DNA of 64,000 bases. Source: Baylisascaris procyonis. Lineage: Eukaryota; Nematoda; Chromadorea; Rhabditida; Ascarididae. The stretch is taken from NCBI GenBank assembly GCA_037389465.1, contig JAZARR010000013.1, positions 32,650 to 96,649 on the forward strand. Direction: 5' to 3'. The translations under genes and the position numbers were made by a program. Below, piece by piece: positions 35,984 through 50,900 of the stretch (positions are counted from its first letter, which is position 1; each line of letters starts with the position of its first letter). The notes under the pieces are model-generated. The model saw nothing but the letters and a program-made list of their open reading frames with translations, was not told where the DNA came from and did no database searches.

Positions 35984-38900
35984 ATGGCAGCAGGTATGCT
36001 TAATAATGTTTGTTCTTTATTAAGTTCTTTATTACCTTTTGAGTTTTATTGATTGATTCGCTATAGAGTGATGCATTTTAATGCTTAAAATTTATATATC
36101 AATCGTATATTCCTAAACCAATGAGTATTGAATTTCTGATGAATGAGAAGGGAGATCAATATTATAGTGGACGTTTACCTCTCTCAGAATATGTTCAAAA
36201 ACGACACGGTGGTTTTTCAATTCGCCGAGAAGTGTTTATGCTAAATTTTATTGAATTCTGCTTTTATTTCAGTGTATGTTTATATGAGGTTTTATTGGCG
36301 GTGAATTACAGGTGGGATGAAGAAGAGTGAGGTGGAAGCGCTGGCGGAAAGAGCCGAGCATATAGAGGTTTTTTTCTTTTTCGTTTTAATTTTTTCTCTT
36401 AAGGAAGGATGTATTTTTGTTGTTATTTCCTGTTGTATGAAAGTAGAATAACTATGCGTGGATCAGTTCTGCATGCAGGAAATAAAAATATATAAAAGAA
36501 ATTAGCCTTTAGAGTTTTTTTGATCGCACGAGTGGGGAAATGAAGGGATGTCAAGTATTCAAACTTTATGCGAGCTATGTCATTAGCGATTAAACGATCA
36601 CTTCTATAATGTTTCGATCGATATAGGGAGAGGTGGGCGTATTGGTGCGGTTAAACGAGCCGAAACTTATAAGGACTTCCCGAACTTCGGAGTTTAGATC
36701 GCTCCGAGCCTCCCGGAATGTCAACGGTTGCGCATACGTCAGGGTTAATGCGTGTCATATGCATGTAGGTCGTCGCAGGCAACGGTTATACCCCCCTCCA
36801 TCCACAATTTTCGTGCCTATAATTATATCTGTTTATAGAATCCAGCCAAATCGTTAACGAATAATTTCTTCTAGGTAGGGTTTAAATGCGGTGGTGAGCT
36901 GTAGCAGTTAGAAAGTGTACGGGGACAGCATTTTTAATGCGTTGATTGTCGTTGATTTATTGCACCGTCCTTTTTCTCGAAATCCGGTTGACACGACTAT
37001 CGATTGGAGTTGTGCTTCGCTTCGTAGAAATCTTGTCAGCAGATGACCCGAGTGGAGCTGCTGCTTACTGTGATAACGATTTGACGGTTTGGTTGGAGGG
37101 AGGAGGGAGGGATTAACGTCACTACGGTAGAATAAATGGGGCCTCTTTACTTTATTTATAACTGTTCATGTTGTGAAACGTGGATATTGTAGATAAAAGA
37201 AATGCCGGTGAGATTCGCAGAGAAGGTCAGTCCTGGACGACGCTTTGCGGAGACCGTGGACTTGGTGTCAAACGTTTGGGGTGTCATACCGAAGAAGAAT
37301 ATACCTATTTATCGTTATGACGTCCGCATTCTGGAGGAGTTTCCACCGAAGGCGAGTGGAGATGCGTCTTTGAAAGAAGTGACGAAACAATGCCGCGATG
37401 AGTAATCCTTTTTTTTTTTTGTTTGTTTTCGATGAGCTGTTAATAGAACAATACAATTTTTGCCGTAACCTCGAATTGAACGACGGCATCTATGTAGCTA
37501 TAAAAGGTGATTGATACCAATTATAGGGCTTGAGTACCACAGTATCTAAGTCCCAACTTCAAATGTTGTCGTTCGTTTGAGAAGAAGCACATATGTTTAT
37601 CCACCCTATGGGGTAACCTTCAGTTGTTGAAGTTCCTTAAATATTACATTCCTTTTCATGCTTCAAAATATGGGCTTCACTACTTTCTATATTTTCACTT
37701 ATAAAGCATAGAAAAGCGGTGCACTCTTATATGCTGTTATGTGACTAAACGTATATGATTTGTCTTTGTTTTTGGCATTCAGAGTGCCAACTCGATGTGA
37801 ATCTAACGTGGAAGCGCGGTAGAATATGCAACGATCCTTGATTACGACCAGCTAGCATTAGGAAAGTTAGTGGATTCGGAGTTTGAATCCTTTAATGAGA
37901 GGAACGGCGCATTGACAAAACACGTTGACCATGATTGAATCGTTGTATTTCTTGTGGTATGGTGGTTGCTTTACTGATTGCTTTTATGAAAATACGAGGG
38001 CAAATTTAGGCTCAAAGGAGAGTGAAGTTTTTGTTTCATATGACAATACCCGAAGTAAAACGATTAAGAATAGAAGAAAGTTTGGTGAGTTGTGAATGGG
38101 TAACGGCCAGTGAGATAAAGTGAAGGAAACGAAAATACGTGGTAATCATTCCTGATTATCCAGATTTAAGTAGGTTGTTGACAAGGTTGCTGTTGATTCT
38201 CAAAGAAGTTTATTTTAGCTTTCCATCAATCGAACGCAAGAATCGATGCGTGGCAGTGTTTTTGAGACTTATGGACCGCGAGAGGGCATTCTTCGGCAAA
38301 CGAGAGAGCGTTGTCTATGATCGTGCCTCGATTCTTTACACTCTCGACAAGCTGCAAATCGGGAACGATGAGGTAATATTGCAAGGTTTCTCCTTGGAAA
38401 AATAAAATCGCTTCCTTGAAAGAGACTGGACAATTGATTGCTGGAAACCTGAGCTATTTTTCAGTGGAGAAGAAGGGAAAGTTTATTTTATAACACCAAA
38501 ATAATAAGGAAACCACCCCATATGGTGCTTGAGACATACGGGCGTAAACAGGTGATTGGGTTGTAGTATATAATAAACCAAGATGAACATACTTTATGTA
38601 GATGGCGAAGAAAGCGGTGGCAAATCAGAATTGATTTTCCTGGTTTGAATCTAGAGAATTTCTTCGAGCTCACATGAAATGTTTCTTGGCGCTGGTCTAG
38701 ATTCTGTATCTTCAATGCGACAACTGTAAGTAATAGAATAACTGGCGAAAGTTTTGTTTGACGGTCACTTGGCACTGAAACTTGGTGCAGAGGGAGGGGG
38801 GGAGGGGAAAGAGGTACATCCCATTCACCTTTCATTGACCACATCGGAGAGGATTTTAGGCGTTGGTTGTTCCGGTATTTCCAAATGAATTCAAGAAGGT

Positions 38901-41900
38901 TATATAAAAATGGTTGATTTCTCTCACTTATAGCTTGAAATACTTAAACTTATTTGAGCTTCTTATCAGTCTAATTGAGTGAATAACACTCCCTCTGTAA
39001 ACATCGTTTATAATGAATGCGCTGATCTTTTTTCCCAAGTTTTTGGTGAAAAGATGGAATGATTGTAGGGGAATTGACGTCCGTCTCAAATAGGAAGAAT
39101 GCTGCCGGATCTCAATTACCTTTTTGAGCAAGTTTTTTATATATTGGCATGGGGATGTTTATTTCAGACGAAAACGTTTGTTGTCACTCCAAGCGAATTG
39201 CCTGAGGGCAGCGTTAGTGCCGATTGTGTGCGTGTACTCTTCAACGTGCGTTAATTCTTCTTTTTATTTACTTCCATTTACTATTTGTTATTTTTTCGGC
39301 ATTTGATGTGGACGTATGGTTGCAAGTTTAGGACGCGTAGTTTGATGCTGTTCTTCTGGATTTATCGTTTATACCTATTCATTATCCTCCTATTTGCTGC
39401 GAAGGGAGTGATGATCTCACAAGAAGTGGGAAAGGAGTAGGTGATGGAAGAATTGCGGGTAGAAGTTTGAGGGAAAAATAATATGCAAAGCGAAAAATCT
39501 TTGTTGTTCAATTGATTGATCACATCTAATTCGTACGTTTGAACTGCTGCATTTTCTTAAGTTTTCACGTGTAATCACTAGGTTTGGTTTGGGTCGGCCG
39601 ACTTTTATTGCTTAGACATTAAGAATGGCATGTTAGAGCTGTTGTGTTCAAGATGCCGAACGCATATATGAGCGTTGAGCGTAGCCGCCCTTCCAAGCTG
39701 GAAACTGTGCATTAAAACAGTGGAAGATGGTTATGTTAGAATTTGGTCATATAACATCATATATGAAAATATTTTATGGTATAGATTCAGTCTCTGAGCT
39801 GTGGCGCTGCATGAAATTTGTAATGGTTCTAAGAAATTCAAAAGTGGAGATGCCTTTGAATCGATGGTGGATAGTTACCATTGAGGTGTGAATAATCTCT
39901 ACGTATGAATATACTTTTAATGTGTATGTAGTGCTTTTACGAAGGTGACCAAGTGTATTTTGGTGAATATATTTTAATATATTTAAGTTTTAAGTATGGT
40001 ATTTGCCACCTAGTGACCACCTGTGATGTTGAGTGTAAATGATTTATTCGGTAGTTGGTTATTACTTTTCTTCCCCCCTCCCCCTTCCTCTTATTTTACC
40101 GAAGCTATGCTTATGCGTTTACTTTGTTTATTTCAATATCTTTTGAAATTGAAATCTCTCGTTGAGAATGGTTGTGTGATACGATGTTTAAATCTGATGA
40201 TATCAGATTCGTTGTGGTGTTTTGAACTGTCGGAGAATATGTCAGTGAGATTGACGCTACATACAAAAATTTAGGGGAGGAAATGAAGTTGGAAGTTGAT
40301 GGGAAGCTAGGTTTGAAGTGAAGGGGTTAGTTTTATTTTATTGCAGATCAAGCAGTGCACCGAAGATTTTCAACTAACGATGAGCGATCTCAGGCAAGGA
40401 GTGAGCCTCGATGGAGATCGAATTAACAGAAGCCTGCAGCAATTCTTCGAATTGCTTGCATCGCAGGAAGCCTTCTTCACTGAGTGAGCATCATACAATG
40501 AATTTGCTAGAAGTATTAACGTCTATTTTTGTTCTAATCATTTCGATGCATGTGAATTTTAATCAGCATAAATTGTTGTTGAATAATAGGTAGACTGAGT
40601 TGAAGTGGCTAGAGGTATTGATTTTTTTTAAAATAGTTTTGTGATGTTTTCGCTGTACAGCTATCAAATTAAACGAATGTAGTGGAGAGATTTTTGTACT
40701 GAATATTGGAGATGGTAAAGCCGCGTTAAGTATTTGAATTTGGTTATTATTTGGTTAATGAATTGGTCGAAGATATTCCAGCAGATAATTTGTATTTTCT
40801 AATTTCATCAATCTAGATGAATTTTGAGACTTAATAGTTAAGGATATCAATAACTAAAGGTTCATAAGGGGAATTAAATGAAAATTTCATTATTGAATTT
40901 ATTTTGACTCATAGACAAAAAGTGAATGTTGTTCTGTGTATTAAGGTTCGATTTATTTATTTTACGAGCGAAAGCCGTTTCCTTGCATTTATATTTCTTT
41001 GCGACGAATGATATTCATTCATAGGGGGCGCTTTGTTACATATGGAACTGGTCAGAGTTTTCTATTCGATCCACAGGAGTTCGGATTCCGTGATCAAGAC
41101 ATGCCTCCGCTGCCGGATGGCAAGTATATTGGTATAGGTGCATCGAAGGGAGTCAAATTGATCGAGGGTCCTGGCGGTCCTGGAGGTATTCATGCAGCCT
41201 TAGTCATGGATGGTATGAATTCCTTTAATTTTCTTGGTTCTTTGCATATCTATTGGCCATTTTTAATGTTGCATTCGGTTTTGCAGGGACTATGTTGTGC
41301 GTTTATTTGACCCCTATTCTTCGTTTTTTTTTGGATAGAGAATGGCTTTATGGCCGAACTAATATCTCGTGACGAATAATTAAGGGAAGTCCCTCAGCAT
41401 ATAGATTTTCATGAAGCCTGTTTTGGTGTGTAGGTAGGATTGTTACTTACTGCAGTTTACTAGCGAAAGGTTATCATATTTGGAGGAAAAATTTTTTGAT
41501 AAACTCTTTGCGGGAATTTTTTTGCTCATAAGAGTTCGCTAAAAAGTGATATATTCTAAAGCAAATTTGAACTGAATAGTTGGAGAAATTTTATTTACGA
41601 CATGAACCTGAAAATTAAACACAGCATTCAATTACTCCAATTATGAGCACGAAATAATTCAGTCGAGGTTCCCGTGACCGGGGAAAGGATATATGCGTCG
41701 AAGTTTGTAAATGGTATGTGGGGTTGATACATAGAACTTCCGGTATGCAGTTCAGCATGTCTTTTCCCAGGTTGATGCATTCGGAAAGCAATGTCAGTCG
41801 TGTTTTTAGTGAAAAAAGCGGCATTCCACATTGAACAACAATCGATCGCTGAAAAGGTGGCAATGAATTTCAGTGTCGATTTATCCAGGATGAGCGTAGA

Positions 41901-44900
41901 TCCTCGTCAAATTCCACAGTTGAAGAAATTACTCAGAGGTTACTTTTTAGTTTTTGCTATTGTTCTAGTATCATAGCGCTTTTTTTCCAGTATTGCAAAC
42001 AATTGATCTGAGTTTTTGGAAAGGAACGATGAGGCACTTTTATTTCTGCAATGAGTTGCCACGTCGTAGGATTGGATCGTACAAGCATTGGGTGGTCGTG
42101 CAGTTAGGAGATAGGAGGTGGGGGGTGAAGAGGGGTGGGTGCGACACCAGTTTTGGGTGGTAAAAACTGAGGAAAGGTGGATCGCATTAGACAGCACTGT
42201 AATGTATGTTGATGATTTTTGGTACACGCAGGTTCAGTGGTGGGATGATTTTCGCGTAGACATTTTCCCACAAATACTTTAAACTTTTAGTTTTTTTTTT
42301 GTTTTGTTTTATTCATTTATTTGTTTCTTTATTTATTATTCTTTATTTTTATCTTTCTTATTGGTAAACTTGTAGAGAGACACTCGAAACGCATAACCAT
42401 TTGACCACAGGAAGATTCAGTTGCACACTCTTCGTTTTTCTTAAATATTTTTAGCCTTTCATCATATTGAACATCTGTCATAGGTATAACGCCTGGATCT
42501 TAGCATAGTCGGCCATCCAATGAAGAGATAAGGAGAGGGAAAAGTTGGGTATACAGTTATGCTGATAAAGCGAATCTCTTGTTTTAGGCGGGCATAACCC
42601 CGTGTAAGATGGGCTTTGCTGAAATATTTATGGATTACCATGGCGATTAACAAATTAGCAAATGGCTTGCAATGACGTATCTACATTTGCCAATAGTGGG
42701 AAGGACGAGTAACCAGCTTCAGCGATCCAGAAAGATCTTCCGACGAGTCATGTTTGGAGTATTTGAGAAGAGACAAAAACTGAATTTAGTCGATACTCTG
42801 TGAACCATGGGGGAAAACCTTTCCTCATTGGTGGCATTTATTTACCTTGCTTTCCTGAATGAAAATATCGATTCCAACCTTTAAATGGTTGGGGCCATGC
42901 GGTAACCTTGCTGTTTTCTTCGACCAAAATGTGTTTCCAGGTCCTTTATTGACATTCTCGTTCCCCTCGCTGCAAAGGATAAGCATCGTTTTTCTTCAGT
43001 CCAGAAGAGGGTTGCATTTCCTGAGTTTTTATTCATGTCCTCAGTTCGTTCGTTATTTGACAGTTGCCTTAAATCGCATCACATTCCAACAGGACATGTT
43101 TGTTTAAGGCTTATATGTCCGTTGCCAGTACGGAAAGGAGAGAGTATTCATGGTCACCAATATCGCAAGTCAAAATGCCCTTCAAATGCGGTGAGTTAAT
43201 TATTATTTGAATAATTCGCTTGTTTTCTTCTTTATTGTTTCCACTTGAAAACTTTGTAAAACTTTTTCGTTTTAATCGTCAATTCTATTTATTTTAGATA
43301 TATGTTAGGTTTTGATGGATCTTTTTTACATATGATGGATCGTTGTGTCGAAGTGGTGTTTTAGGTGCTGGATGTGGGGTTTATGAAGAAAGATGTAATA
43401 TTCAAACTGGCTTTTCAAAGTTTCAAAAAGTCTCGTTTCCTTCAATTTTCAAAATATCTTTTAATCGTTCCAATAAGTTTTCACCAATAAATTATGCGTT
43501 TCTTAGGTTGCACAAGAAAATTGGAAATCTGCCTAATTACTACATGTGCACGGATTATTGCTTCTAGTAGTCCAACTTTGTATCTTATTTTAGCATAACG
43601 CGGCAAGAGGCTAGGCTGATCCTTTCGTTATAGGCAGAGAAGAATTGATAGATAGGTAGAGGGTCGAGCGAGGCAGTTCCTTTGATCCATGAACTCGCCC
43701 GCAATGTTCTGGTCTTTATCATTGCTGAAATACAGCACTTGTGGTACATTGTTGACGCAGTGCAGTTATTGCTGCAGGTGGAGTGTAATATTGAAGCGTA
43801 TTTATTAAAACATCACGTGTGGTTTCCCCGATCGGTATCCCTGTTTTCACATATGTGTTCACTAGGGGTGAATAGGTAAATATTACAGGCATTTATTTTG
43901 CAGATTCAAATGCGACGATAAGATGGTAACTGTAGCCGATTACTTCGTGTCGAAGTATGGCATTCGTCTGAAGTATCCGCAGTTACCATTGGTGGTCGAG
44001 AGGCGTCCTAACGGAGAGAGCTACTATCCTATGGAGAAGCTGATAGTCTGTGAAAATCAAAGGGTGACGCAGACGCAGCAATCCTCGGCACAAGTGCAAG
44101 CGATGATCAAGGTTAGACAAGCCCAGACACTTCGGTTCCTATCTGAGTATTTGAGAAAGTGGGCCGGGGATAGTGTATTTGTGAGAGAGCCTATTGTATA
44201 ATGTGCGAAATTAGTAAGGTAAATAGAGTCTGAGTTAACATAGAAGTATTGTTCTGCCAAACTCTTTGTGTGAAACGAAAATCAAGTTTGTTGATGCTAG
44301 AAAAATGCTGTAAGTGAGGGGATGGTATGCTGTGATGCTGTTTCGTTGTTGAATTTTTAAAATTATCCAGCCACCGAATGAAAGCTTTGCGCCGATTCTT
44401 TTTGCCTCTTTGTATTGACATTAAAGGTGTACCTGCATGTTGATGCTAGTGGGAATTGTTTTTTACTATTTCGTCTGGCACAAATTCAATTGTTATTTTT
44501 ATTCCTGTTGGATATGTCTCTACACTTAACTTTCAGTTGCGTTGTAGGTTCGATGTGTTAGATAGTACTTTGCATATTGTTTCCCACCGGTAATCTCAGA
44601 TTGTAATGAATGTTTTACAACATAACTGTTGTTTTTAAGCGCACTTTTCATGTTGCGTTACACCTGCTTGTAATGAACGAGTAGAGGAAATCAGCTGTTT
44701 CTGAGATTAATATCAATCATTTTTTTAATGTTTTATGTCCGTAGCTGAATTGCTGCTTTGCCAATATGTATAGCAAAGTTCTAAAGTTTATATATGCTTC
44801 ACAGTGCTTACACGGTGATACTTAATTGGATCGAAATTCCACTTCGGGTTAGCCGCTTTAGAATCAGTAGTTTCCGGAGCGCTGCTGGGTCGCCAGTAGA

Positions 44901-47900
44901 GTGAAGAAAAATGTAACTTAAATCGGTGGAGTTCATACAGCCGGTACTTGAAGTGCAACTTAGAAGTGGGTTATATGGTAAAAGTTGGAAAGCTGGAGCA
45001 TTCTAAATCGATTAAATCGAAAATTTATAGAGAACCTAGACCTCGTATGTGACGAGGTTGGCCTATTGCTCGAAAGAAGAGGGTGGATAGGAAAGCTGCT
45101 CGGAAAATTTGGTTCCAATCCTTCATCTTCGGCACAACTCTGACCATGGCAATCACTGTGTTACAGGCTTGTGCAACTTTGCCAAGTCATCGTTTCCGTC
45201 AGACGGCAGCGATGACAAAAGCAATGAAACTGGATGGCGCCGAACCGAATCGCTGGATGCGTGAGTACAATGTCAACGTGACAAAGAATCTAACTGTAAG
45301 AAATGCAATCATTTTATTGCATCGTTTCATTGAAAAAGCATTTCACCTGTGATGAGAATATATTAGTTTGGTGGACGCATTTAATGATATTCAGTCTCGT
45401 TTCGCCTTTGGCCGTCAATGGAGGGTCCGAAGCAGGATATAACAAGGTTCTTTGGGTAGGTGGAGAGGGGGAGGAAGATTGGTCATGCTTATAGGTCACT
45501 ATATCTCGCTCTGCTTTATCAAACGAAGGCGGAAGTTTTCCATCAAACATCTCGATTTGCAGTCATTCGTCGTTAAAACTCACTGAACAGTGGTTGGTAT
45601 AGGTAATTATGTGATATAAATACAATTGGGGAATTCTCTCTATTTGCATCTTTCTTTATACGCACTTCATTCACACAAATTTTACAAATTAATGCTTTCC
45701 TAGAACTGTTTTGTAAGTGAATGGCAAATAGGGCATGCAGCCATTTAGGTTTATTATACGAGCATTGTTTTAGCACGACCTTTTACCTCTCCGTATAGCA
45801 ATAGCAAATTATTGCAGCTGAAAGGTCGTGTTCTTCCACCGCCGCAAATCGAATATGGACGTAACGAAAGAACTGCAGTGAATCCCGAACGTGTAATAAG
45901 TTTTCTTCATTGTTTCAGATGCAACTAAATAGAGGTTTTGCAATTGTATTTGCATAAAATATTCCACTTTGCTTGTAGGCAAAAACGATGTATAGTGAAT
46001 AGGTTGGTTTTCAAGAAAGCCAACGCTAAAATGCTGCTCATTGTCAAAATCAAAGCTGTGATAAAACTTAAGCAGTTTGTAACGGAAAATATGGGTATCG
46101 CATTTCCTTTGCAAATAACAATAAGCCGATGTGAGAACACTTCCTTTGACGTCGAGTTTTAATGTTTCGGTGTTAGGGCAGTTACTCAATCGGCAATCGT
46201 TGAATCCAGAAGCGTTTATTAATATTTTATTTTAAATTGTCGAAAGCTTGTTTAATGCTAACTGGATATCAAGCATTGCGACTTTATTTTTTTTTTTTAA
46301 ATCTTACTGCTGTTATGTAGTGGGGATATGGAATTATCGTTTTGAGGTTTCTGACATTTTCGCTCTGTTTACTACGTTAAATTCGAATTGCTGTCTTAGA
46401 TAATGAGCATTGCACATTATGTGTTCGCACTGTTATTCATCGATAGCACTTAACTGTCGCTGACCGATGATTTTTTCTTTCAATATTTTAAACTTAAATG
46501 TTTGTTTTTTCTGCTTCATCGGGGTTTCTTTACGAAATTTTTTCCCTTGTCTGTCTTCTTTTGCTGTTTGAGTATGGGTTAGAACATCCTAACCACTTTT
46601 TTGAATTAGTAATTTCACTGTTCGCCGTCTTTATCTCGGTGATGGATTAGATCAACACTTTGCAAGTGGAAATGAATCGGTTATTGAGTATATCCGAAAT
46701 TATTAGGTAATCAAATTGGATTTCTGTCCTCTCTTGCAAAGGATATCATGGAAATGGGAATGTGAGAATGAGGCAGCGCGGAAGCATTTGTTGATGCTTC
46801 GCTATAACCTGTGTGTTTATTGGTCATTTTGCCATTATTTGCCATTTTCGGAATCTTGGCTTGCCAGCAGAAATCACTTTATATGTTTACTTGCCGTTTT
46901 GTCATAATTCGTCATTTTCAGACGTCTTGGCTGGCCAATAGAAATCACTATCTGCTTCCCGCGAAATGTGAGAAGTGGCTTGTGGTTGCACTTGTCGGTG
47001 CATCGGAACGTTACTTCAACAATGACAAACTTTAGTGAGCTCTATAAAAATTGCCCTTTTTCTTGTTGTTTCTTTAGTTTCATTTGTTGAAAGTTCGTTA
47101 CTTCGACATTTCTCATGAAAATTGTCATTGGGAACGCACATTGCGCAGATAAAAAATAGACTTGAGGAAATCTTTGCAACATGTTGCATTTTTGAATGAC
47201 TGGGTGAAATGTGAAACGGTTTGAGGTGTTTTCGGCAAATTTGTGTCATGCCAGTCTACTACGCTATTGTGAAGTTTCATTCCTAAATCCTCCTCCTATG
47301 TTGTCATATCCGATAGCATGTCATCAATCCGACGTCCGGTAAATGGCAAGTATGGCAAGAAGCCGCCTTTTTTATGCCTTGTTGATGCCCACGGCTGTGT
47401 GATGAACTTGCTGTTTTCTGTATTGGGAAAGATCAGCAGTCCTGTGAGTCGTCTTTTGCTTTTCGATGTATTTCATATCAGTACAAATCAACAATGAGCC
47501 TCGCAAACTTTCTCTTTGAGGGTGAGGCAAGGGAAAAAATTTGGGGACTGCTGGTGTAATAAGCAAGTAGCTTACAGTAGATCTTTTTCCATGGTTGCTT
47601 ATTCGAGGTATTAGCTAATGTTGTCGAAGACGATAAGTTAATTTATTTAAGTGCGTATGTGCGAGCGTTCATGAATCAATGCCGTCAGCGTGGCATGCGA
47701 ATGGCTGATCCGATGGGTGTCGATTATGTTCGTGGTGCACGTGAGCAGGATGTCGACGTTCGTATGCAAAAAGCGAAGCAACTGGGTGCAACATTCATTC
47801 ATTTCATCACAAGCGATATGCTCAAACTCCATGGTAATGAGTTCGTCAATTGATGTCTATAATGGGCGTATCCGGAAAGGAGGGAGCTTGGCAAAGTGGA

Positions 47901-50900
47901 ATATTAAGAAGGTTCAATTTTTGGAGGTGATGGGCTTTCTATCGACTGAAAGTGGCTTATTTGTTGGCTACGAATAAAAAACCTTTGAGAAAGCGGACTT
48001 GGTGAAATTTTCGGTGATAAAAAATTTTTTTGATGATGAAAGCTCCGCCATCACTTCTTTTTCGTTAGTTCGTAATCCGTTGTTCGGTCACATTTCGATC
48101 AGAAGAATCCGTTTATTTTATTTTATTTTATTTTTTTTTACATATTAAGTTTGACGATGATTGAAGCGAAATTCAGCTGCTATATTCGCAGCCCATTTGC
48201 AGGTCATATAAAGCTTGCCGAGATGCAATTCCAAATAGTCACACAAGATCTCACTACGAAAACAGCAAGTCAGGCTCCACAGAAGTGGCAAACGCTTGAC
48301 AATGTAGTCAACAAGACGAATCTCAAGTTGAGTGGTATCAACTTCGGCTTGATCCTGGAGAGTGAAATGTAGGTTATGCATCTTGTTTAAATATTTGTTA
48401 TACTGTTGGAAGAATTTGAAGAGCGAGTTCCTTGTCGTTAATAAGGGGACATTCGGGTTCATTACTGATAATTGTAGGGTAGCACGATTTTTTTCTGGTT
48501 TCTTTCCCGAATTTATGAAACTGAGTCGCCGAGATTGCTGCAAGATTTAATAGAAAATGACGCGTAGGAATAGCATATTCGTGCGTTGCCCATCAATTAC
48601 TTTAGGTTTTAATCTTTATTCTTCACTTATACAAAAATTTCTTTTCTTGTTCTCATTTTTTTACGAGAATATATCTTAGCTTTCATTTCAGCGCACAGAA
48701 GTGGTTGATGAATGAGGGGCGACTTGTAGTTGGTATCGATGTGGCCCACCCACCTTTGGCTGCGGTGCGTGGAGCAGATAAGACAACGGTGCCATCGGTT
48801 GTTGGTGTAAGTCTGAACTCATTTATGCCTATTTGCATCAGTGCTTCCTCGTTTCTAACTGTACTTCGCTGCTGTTCAACCCGCGGGACAATGACGTTGG
48901 TGAGGTATGATTGTATCAGGTGAGCAGGTAAAAGTGTTCTTAGGTACCTTGAGCTAAAACATTCAACGTGACTGAGATAGGTAGTGAGAGAAAGGAAACA
49001 GTTATTGCTGAAGATACGCAATATATGGGAATATTTTTCATATCATCTGAAAAGAGTGCTTTTCTTTTTGACTGAAAAAGAGTAGAAAGTCACAGATGCT
49101 TGAAAATTTTTCCAGGTGGGAAGCCTTATTTGAGACGGGTGTGACAGTTGTGTTAGTGTAATAGTTTTGACGGTTCCTAACAATATCATTTTACAGTATT
49201 CATCGAACTGCAAGAAGTTCCCATTGGAGTTTATCGGCGGATATCGTTACGCCACGGCAGATATGGAAGAGGTTAATTAGCTTGGATTTTCTAATACTTT
49301 ATTGAGGCATTAGTATGCGAGTGGCATTTACTTTTGAAAATAATTACGATAATTTCATCAAAAAGAGGGTTTAAGGACTTATCTAACATTTTCACTAAAT
49401 GAACAGAGAAATGGCGACTTTCGGTTGTTGGCATAGGGATGGTCGCCCTTAGTTAGCCTGTATTGTTGCATAGGGATGGTTGCCCGTAGTTAGCCTGTAT
49501 TGTTTCCCTTGCCGTAATTAGTGCGAACATCCATGAGTGTTTCAAACTGGAGGGGTGTGGAAACTATAATACATTGTTGAATGCGACGTTTTGCTATGTT
49601 GTAGTTGACAGACAACAGCATCCGCGACGTGGTGGTGGATTCTATCAGGAAATTCCAAGTGAACCGTGGCAAGCTACCTGATCATCTCTTCATCCTTCGT
49701 GACGGCATTTCGGAGGGTCAATACAGATACGTATGTTTTCGTTGTTTTGGTTTTTTACAATGCAATTATGGCATTCATCTGGACTCACTTGTTTCGCTGC
49801 TCTAAAAATAACCCTCGTTTGTTTAGTGATCCGGGCCAGCTATATGCACCTATTTCTTTGCATTCAATATAGCGAAAAGGAAAGGAAAAGTTGGTGTTTG
49901 CGTTGGCTCTGTAGCAGACGTCGGTGCTGAAGGGCTGTTGTACCAGTGACCGGTGCTTTCTTTGAGGCAGGCTTTTGTGATAGCTGTGATGCATAATATC
50001 GTTATAGGTGAACGACGTTGGTGTAGCTAAGGGAAAAGAGATTAGATGTGTTCCCTCCGTTTCGACCAATCTAACTTCAACTGACTGCAGTGAAAATTTG
50101 TTAGCTTTTACGTGTTCTCCACGGTTGCATCCGATTCCCAGGTGTGGGTGTTTGTAGGGTCTCTTTTTCGAAGTTCTGGAATAGATCCGCTTCCTTTTGG
50201 TGATCCTGTGAGCTAAGCTGATGAGGAAAGAAGTGAATTAGATTGATGTCGTCAATAAGCCCTAATTGCAGGTGGTAGTATCTGAGGTGGAAGGAGTGAA
50301 GAGGGCGTGTGGCGTTGTTGGCGGTATTAGCTATCGCCCGAATATTACCTACATAATCGCCACAAAGATGCACAATATGCGTCTTTTCAAGAAGGTTCAC
50401 TTGTGATTGCTTTCTTTTAATATGCGTTGCTGCTGCTAAGTGTTGCTGTGCTGGACGTTTAGGGCGAATTTTGATTTGGCCGTGATGCCATTCTACTGGG
50501 ATATACTGAACATTACAGTTTTGAAACTCTTTGAGTTACTCTAACGGAGAATCACTCTAAATTGAAAGCTGACGTGAATACTGATACCTGCCGCAGGTAT
50601 AAAGCGTTGGGGTGATATCGGGTTCTTTTCGCATGAAAATTTTAAACAAAAGGATTAATCTGAGGAAATAGTAGGTTTTTTTTTTTTGAGCGTATGTTGT
50701 GATGTGCTTAGGCCACACGAAAGGCAACCAAATGCGATGTGTTACTGTGGTGTTCTCGGAATTTGCATGATCGTAGGTGATCATTGCACACCAAGTTTGG
50801 GGTTGTAGTCGAAACTAAGCTGGACCTAAAACTGAAGCCTTAAGGTTTGCGAACAAAGAGAGGCAGATAAATATAAAATAGCCAAGATCGGCGGAATTTT

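Noticed and set aside
36633..36857. Arg-rich 74-codon frame
   Set aside because: It lies wholly in Argonaute intron 2 and has no family signature.
41991..42170. Open frame after TTTCCAG at 41990 as an Argonaute PAZ exon
   Set aside because: The reading does not resemble PAZ and has no in-phase donor. Exon 8 joins directly to 43109.
48150..48202. Argonaute exon 15 starting at 48150 instead of 48203
   Set aside because: The acceptor ATTAAG at 48149 is out of phase with exon 14. TTTGCAG at 48202 keeps the frame and the family-like reading HIKLAEMQFQIVTQDL.
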